Positions 58,206 through 64,000 of a DNA stretch of 64,000 nucleotides are shown piece by piece. Below the pieces are notes generated by a model, which did not search any database, was not told the origin of the DNA, and was given only the letters and a program-made list of their open reading frames with translations. This DNA is from Diphasiastrum complanatum. Taxonomy: Eukaryota; Streptophyta; Lycopodiopsida; Lycopodiales; Lycopodiaceae. Positions within the stretch are counted from its first letter, which is position 1. Every line of letters starts with the position of its first letter. A program made the translations under genes and the position numbers. The stretch is from contig CM055100.1 in NCBI GenBank assembly GCA_029204225.1, positions 55,877,278 to 55,941,277 of the forward strand, written 5' to 3'.

Positions 58206-61200
58206 GGTAATTAAGATGGTTGTGAAATCAGATTGGTCTCCCTTGAAATATGCATTCGCCCTTTCTATCTATGGTTGCTTTGTATGCAAGATGATGTTCC
58301 TCGTTCAATTCCACTCATTTAGCTATGCAATTGACACTTGGATTCGCTCACAATTGTATGAGAAAAGTCTAGGTCCATTCTCATTCATATAACTATTTTA
58401 TTTTAATAATACCCGATGCATATCTATAGTTTTATCGATCATAGAGTCAATCACTTGATATAATACTCAATTATTTGATTAATTGATAGATTATCGAGTA
58501 GGATGATTATATGTATGATCAAGTGATTGCTCGATAAAATGATCAAAACAATGTCAGTCAATCATATTCTCGACGACCATTAATTAACATCTTTATTACA
58601 ATTGTAAATGATATTTCAATTAATTAGTATGACTTTATATAAGGTTATATAGGTCACACACCAACAACTACAAAAAATTTCATATAAGTCACATATCACT
58701 AAGGTCTTCAATATATCATAAATGCTATTGATCATGGATCTAAATGACCCTATGCAACCACCATTTAGGAGGTCACATGACAAAAATTCATGTTTTCACT
58801 TTGACCATATAATTATGTCATGAAATCAAATCAATGACACCTAGATTTTTAACAAATCTAGATTTTCATGACATCATCGATTTGATATAATATTGTCATA
58901 AAATCTCAAAAGATTTGTCAAATTAGTTGTTTAATAAAAACATGTACTATCATTATATCTCATGATTTGTCTTTTATGTCAAATCTCAACAAAAATTAAA
59001 ATTTACAAAAATATAAGATTTGTAAAAAAATTAAATACTATCATAATGACCCATGAATTTATCTTATATGTTCAATCAAATTAAAATTATATGTTTTACG
59101 TTTTTTCTTTATATTTTGGGTCAAAGTTCACAAAAAAAATTGCTCACTAAAGTGCGAGACTGAAGTGCGGCGACTGCAATCAGCCGTTCAACAACATGAT
59201 ATTGAATAAGACCAAAAACGTATGTACATTTTCTTTTTTCAAAATATACATTTTTAGAGAATTTTCACCAATGTCTCGCGATTTAGTACCTGATATATAA
59301 TCAACACTCTTTTCTATCGTTGAACTTGAAAACATGTCTTATTGTTTGGAATCGATCAACATATCTTCTTTTAAAGCAATATTCACACAAAACCTTCCAA
59401 GTCTGATTTCAATTGTTGAAGATGAGTTGAGGATAATTGTTGAAGATGAGTTGAGGATGATCGTTGCAAAGTAAACCCAAAAGATACTTTCAAAACAGAA
59501 AAGATTGGCATTTAGATTAGTTGTCTACTTCAAATTAAAAGCCAATACAACTTAGATTTTTGAACTTCAATCATCAACTATAATTTTTGAAAAACCATTT
59601 TGTCTTGTCCTTCACATCTATCTACAACATTTCTTACTCATTTTTTTTGTTAAAACATTAGTGTTGTAGTGGTGCACATAAAGTGGACTTGTAGTATTTA
59701 ACTAAGAAGAGAAAAATATCTCTTCAATGCTCTAACTCTCAACCTAACTCTGAACAATCTCTAACAAACGTCAATGAAAGGCGAAAATTCTCTCTTGACT
59801 AAAAGGCTCTCAAATAGGAGGCGTCACTGAGTGATCAGCTTCGGATGGGTTGACCAAAGAGGAGAGAGAGAGAGAGAGAGATGTGATCAAAGAGGAGAGT
59901 ATAGCTTGTGAGGGCATAAGTGAGTTGTATTTAGAAAAGTGAGCTTGACAAAGTCCGATGTAGGAAGTGCACTAGGTTTCAGCACTGAATTTCAGTCTAA
60001 AAATAGTCCCTTATGGAGTTGGAAGCAGCGATGGAGGCCCCGGTAGGTGCAGCACTAGATTTCAGCAGGTAGCTGTAGCGATGGAGGCCCTTGCACCATT
60101 GGATTTCAGCGGGCAGTTGCAACAATAGAGGCCCTCTCCCAGAAGGGGGGGCAACTTCTGCTCCATCGTCCATTCTGGCGGTGGAGGGCTCGGCAGATGT
60201 GCTCTTTCTTATGTCACTTATGATCCATTCGTGCTAGAGGCGGGAGTAGCCTTGAACCAAGGACTCACTCACATGTTAAGCCATTCTCTGACACACGGCT
60301 TAAAACTTGTTGAGAATTTGTCCAACCTAGGTCTGGTGCATCATTGAATTCTTCAATTTCCAAAAATCTTTCCCTTGCTGAATCTCTATATCCCTCACCT
60401 GGCAAGTGCAGCAATGGAGGTCCTACAGGTTAGGAGATAGCCTTCTTTGATGTTTGAAATGTATTGAAGATATGCAACGATGGGGTCAGCAATCCTTCCT
60501 TGTATCTCCTTAGCTTGAATGGTATCCTTCTGCTCAGAAAAAAAGCAGCTAGGCAGCGACGGATTTGGTCGATGTTCTTCTTCTTTTCCTGTGGCAGAAC
60601 ATTGATGCATTTTTTTCGTTTTCCTTGGCTTGAAATGATCTTATGTTAGAAATGCTCAGGTAGCTGGAAGTGCTACACTTCTCAGTGGACAAGAAACGCT
60701 CTACTTTTCAATAGTTAGAACTGAGCTGGATCTACAGGCAGAAAATATGCCAAGTCTACTGCTGAAAATGTGCCTTGATGTGACAAAGCACTTCCTATAG
60801 CACACTTTCTACAGCACACTTCTTATCTTGCTCCCTTCAACCTCTTTTTCAAATCCATTCTTTGATTTCACGCCTTGTCTTCTTGCAACATCTGCAAAAA
60901 GAGCTTGGCCCTACTCTTTGATTTGTGATGGGAAAATTGATTTTGATCTTGAGAAGGGAAAAAAATTTGAGCAGGTTTAACTTTTTTATTTTTCGAGCAA
61001 CTAACTTGACAGAATAAGAGTAACTATTGGACTTCCTCTTGGTGTAACCACGAAGGTTGTCACCCATGCAAGCTTATCCTCTACTTTCATTTAGCTTGTA
61101 AGCTCAACCTAAGATATGAATCCTGATTCTTATGCAAAATTTGACAGTCTTTTATTTGTACCTTAATGCTTGGTTTGAGGTTCTATCTACATAAGTAACC

Positions 61201-61220
61201 AATATGAACCATAAATGCAC
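58206..61220. other. No gene confidently seen
   Basis: 3 kb of AT-rich sequence. Degenerate repeats of TTTCAGC..GGTAG.TG.AGCGATGGAGGCCC occur at about 60020-60130, and a short (AG)n at about 59862-59880. Minus-strand frame 60395-60610 has no recognised motif. Confidence 0.4.
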
Positions 61221-61227
61221 CGCGATT

Positions 61228-61255
61228 CTGAATCACGATTCGAATCGCGATTCAG
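61228..61255. repeat. Near-perfect 28-bp palindrome
   Basis: CTGAATCACGATTC is followed by GAATCGCGATTCAG, two mismatched positions from a perfect palindrome. Confidence 0.75.
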
Positions 61256-61439
61256 AAACGCGTTTCAGGATTTTCCCAGATTCGCGTAGAATCGTTTTGT
61301 TTTTTTTTGAAATTTTTTTAGGCAATATGGGTATCAGATGAAAGCTCTGATTGAGAGCATTATGACTGTGTAGTTTGCCGACTGTTTTGGGTGCGAAACA
61401 CCAAAAAGTGTGTTTTCACTCAGGGAGTTGGAAGGCCAA

Positions 61440-61560
61440 ATCATGAAGAGGCCTTACCGTCGGGGCGTGGTCTACCGACAGTCCCCGGACCCCGCCATTG
61501 GGGGGCGTTGCCCCGCAAACCCCCCACCGGGGGGCTACCGCCCCCCGAACCCCCTATAGC
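61440..61560. repeat. GC-rich island with inverted G/C runs
   Basis: Alternating GGGGGG and CCCCCC blocks (for example CCCCCCACCGGGGGGC). It is far more GC-rich than its surroundings. The overlapping open frame is not considered coding. Confidence 0.6.
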
Positions 61561-61739
61561 TTCCTGCTATATAGACACTGTAGATAAAATGGAGTCCAAA
61601 TGCACGCCGAGAAGGGCCCAATATTTATGCCCCCAACTGTATGCACATTGCACTCACATCTCCAGTGAAACGACTGCAAAAGTTATCATCATCCATACAA
61701 TTGATAGCCCAAACTATAGGATTAACATTTACTAAAAAC

Positions 61740-62600
61740 CAGAGCCAATGACAACCAGATAGCTACTGAAAATAAGATCTGTTTGTGCCTCATCTACTGC
61801 ACTTCTGAGAGGCAAAACGCTGGTTTGACCATTGATCCCCTAAAGAATTTCAGCCATAGGCTAATTTGGCCTTTTTTTTTTTTTGCGCTTCAATCAAATT
61901 AGCAAGACTAGAACGAGAACAGAAACATAAACAAATATTAAACACATTCTCTAAAATTTTCTCAAGCCAAACAAAACAAGGTATTTACAATTTGTCAAAC
62001 AGTAAAATTTCATACATTTTTTAGTTTTATCTTGTATGCATTTAAAAAATACATTCAATATAAAGTATTACTACTCTAGTCGTTATAATTATATTTAAAT
62101 AGGTCAAATATGCATAATTTCAAAAACAAATAAGTTAATTTTGAAAATTTTAAATTGTTCAAATCACTTAAAATCATGATTATTTTTCAATAAGTTAAAG
62201 TTTTGAAGTTTTAAAACTTGAAATTATTTTGAGAATTTTTAAGTCAATAACTTGTTCACATTTGTAGTTGCTTAATAGTGACAAATTTGGAAATGAGAAA
62301 GAAATTGTTGGCATAAGTTTTTTCATTTTTTTTAATTTTAATAAGATTAAACATCTTTTATTTTTTAATTAGCTTGTAAAAATGTAACATAAAAAATTTT
62401 GGTGCTTTTTTAGAAAAAAATTGGCTTTTTAAAAAAACGGGTCTCTAGGTCGTTTCTCTTTTTTTTGGTCACTGTGTTTTAAGTCCCTCGTTCTGTCGAC
62501 CACCCCGATCACGAGCCCACCCATGCTTACACCCGAGGCAAACAACGATTGTCCTAACAAGTCTCAAACAGTGGCCATCCCTATGAAACTTGCATGGCTG
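61740..62600. other. No gene seen
   Basis: AT-rich with poly-T at about 61870-61882. Confidence 0.4.
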
Positions 62601-62611
62601 ACTGGCCAGTC

Positions 62612-62624
62612 GGCTCTAATACCA
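62612..62624 (-). promoter_or_regulatory. Degenerate primer-binding site
   Basis: Minus strand TGGTATTAGAGCC, one mismatch from the initiator tRNA-Met primer-binding site. It is followed on its LTR side by TGTAACGTCGG (plus strand, 62627), consistent with an LTR edge. No element coding sequence recognised nearby. Confidence 0.5.
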
Positions 62625-62639
62625 CATGTAACGTCGGAG

Positions 62640-63500
62640 GATCAAAGGAATGGGACTTGAGCAAGTTTCCCCAAGACACACTTAAGTCTAACATCCCTTT
62701 GACATGGATTCATTGAGAAGTCAACTTACAAAACATAACCAACCTAACCATTCAGCCTTAGGAAAACAAAAATCCCAACCAACCCAAAATCCATGTGTTC
62801 CAAGAATGCCCAAGCCAAAAAAAAACTAATGTAAATTATTATGAAACTTATTGGTATTGATAACATAGCAAAGTGTTATATTGCGTCTTAGAAAATTGCA
62901 CATAATTTGTCAAAGTAGCATCGTTCACTAAGGCCAGCTTTGTTAGAGGTTAAGGTAGAAAAGTTATTGCATGCTGTAAGCCAATTTTTTAGAGGTTTTA
63001 GAATACAAACATCAGTACCTTCTTAACACGAGGATTCCCAAATGATATAGAGAGCAAGGAAATGGACCCCTCCATAGTGTACTCAGAAGGGGGTAAAACC
63101 TCTGAGTTGCTGCTCATGAAGTTCTCTAGAAATAGCACTTGTTGCAAACAAATACAATATAATTTGAGCATTGATCCAAATAAGCAATTACAAAGCCTCC
63201 ATGAAACCCAAACAAATGACCCCCACCAGAGTGTGATGTGGTTTCAAATTAGAATACAAAAACAATACCTATTTAAGGGTCGAGGCCAACATATTTATAG
63301 CTTTATTAAGTGATGAAGGTCAATACAGCTGAAAGCATACTGGTCCCATTGAGCATCAACATGGACTGTAATTGACCTGTTTGTAATCAATCACATCCTC
63401 CTCATTGGTGAACTTCTGCAGTGGCATCTTTGCTCAGTGCCTCAGTGAGATGTTCTGTTGGACAAAGAAAGAACTCAGTAATTCTGTGCCTAACTTTATA
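62640..63500. other. Possible LTR then no gene
   Basis: If 62627 is an LTR edge, an LTR of unknown length runs rightward. The frame at 63062-63313 has no recognised motif. Confidence 0.3.
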
Positions 63501-63509
63501 TGCATTCTC

Positions 63510-63570
63510 TAGAAAACCCTAACACCTAAACACCAAACCATTAAAAACCCCTAAAACCGAACCCTCAACC
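63510..63570. repeat. Short degenerate CCCTAAA-like run
   Basis: AACCCTAACACCTAAACAC..., AACCCCTAAAACCGAACCC, reminiscent of the plant telomere repeat CCCTAAA but without regular spacing. Confidence 0.4.
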
Positions 63571-64000
63571 CTACAAAAATGTTTTACAATGTATCTGATA
63601 TCCTGCAAAGTCTTGCAGCACTGATGAATTGTAACAAATGGAAGCAATGTCATGTAGGAAAAAGATGACCTGAAGTGAAGCATGGATTATGGTTTATCTT
63701 GCTTCAGTTTGCGGTGCCACTCTCAATCTGCGAATATTCACTCATTTAGTATGTCATATGCTCAGCATGCAAGTGGACTACTGAGCTCAGGTCACCTTTA
63801 TAAACATATTATATTTAGGCTTCTGATTTCTGCAAGTCAATCGATCTGTATGATCATAAAACACAAAATCAAGTCAGCTCTTATACAATTGGTGTGCTCA
63901 TTGTCAAAAGCTGTAATAAAGCTTGTAGATTCAACAATAGATAGGATAAACATAAATACCCCCCAATAACGCTCCGAGCCTGATTCTTCACTTGGTGCTA
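63571..64000. other. No gene seen
   Basis: The open frame at 63682-63969 has no recognised motif. Confidence 0.3.

Noticed and set aside
61391-61735. 114-codon Pro/Gly-rich open frame.
   Set aside because: It arises from the GC-rich inverted runs; no domain.

Overview
The window looks like nuclear DNA from a land plant with a repeat-rich, probably large genome. The evidence is plant-type host gene families (a peroxiredoxin-like 2 gene, and STIG1-like, L-gulonolactone-oxidase-like and fasciclin-like arabinogalactan fragments), spliceosomal introns, plant Ty3/gypsy, Ty1/copia and Helitron remains, primer-binding sites complementary to initiator tRNA-Met, and very long TC/AG, TA and TG microsatellites. 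I cannot name the species. I saw no tRNA, rRNA, CRISPR array or prokaryotic operon. Many coding blocks are broken by stops and frameshifts, so most are annotated as pseudogenes or element remains.

Layout. 0-2.5 kb: a minus-strand chromovirus 3' end (LTR, integrase, chromodomain) abuts a plus-strand copia 3' end with its LTR. 2.8-5.1 kb: the last two exons of a PRXL2-family gene, with a MITE-like element in the intron. 6.3-6.7 kb: a tandem duplication. 8.1-11.3 kb: a mosaic of copia and two gypsy types, including a minus-strand element that carries an extra ORF. 12.4-14.5 kb: an L-gulonolactone-oxidase-like pseudogene between two copies of a direct repeat. 15.5-17.4 kb: a decayed Helitron Rep gene. 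17.7-20.4 kb: an unidentified Cys-rich ORF, a histone H3-like gene with a very long broken tail, and an array of GC-rich palindromes. 20.7-24 kb: two unidentified minus-strand genes, one with introns. 25.0-25.3 kb: a STIG1-like fragment.

26.17-34.23 kb holds a complete-length Ty3/gypsy retrotransposon: two LTRs, gag, protease, RT, RNase H, integrase, and then an additional ORF between integrase and 3' LTR. The same extra ORF is recognisable in the minus-strand element at 9.3-9.9 kb. 34.2-46 kb: repeats (a short dispersed family ending in a TA-rich tail, paired direct repeats, minisatellites), a decayed minus-strand ORF beside an LTR-like stretch, and a gag fragment. 46-51 kb: very long AG/TC/TA/TG tracts around a fasciclin-like fragment. 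52.0-54.5 kb: a long broken plus-strand coding block I cannot identify. 55.2-57 kb: copia gag/protease with its primer-binding site. 57.4-58.2 kb: an unidentified minus-strand ORF pair. The rest to 64 kb is mostly AT-rich non-coding DNA.

The best candidates for something undescribed are the post-integrase ORF shared by two gypsy elements, the H3-like gene with its long tail beside the palindrome array, the intron-containing minus-strand gene at 22.5-23.9 kb, and the unidentified block at 52-54.5 kb. Positions of introns, LTR ends and repeat edges were read by eye and may be off by a few bases.
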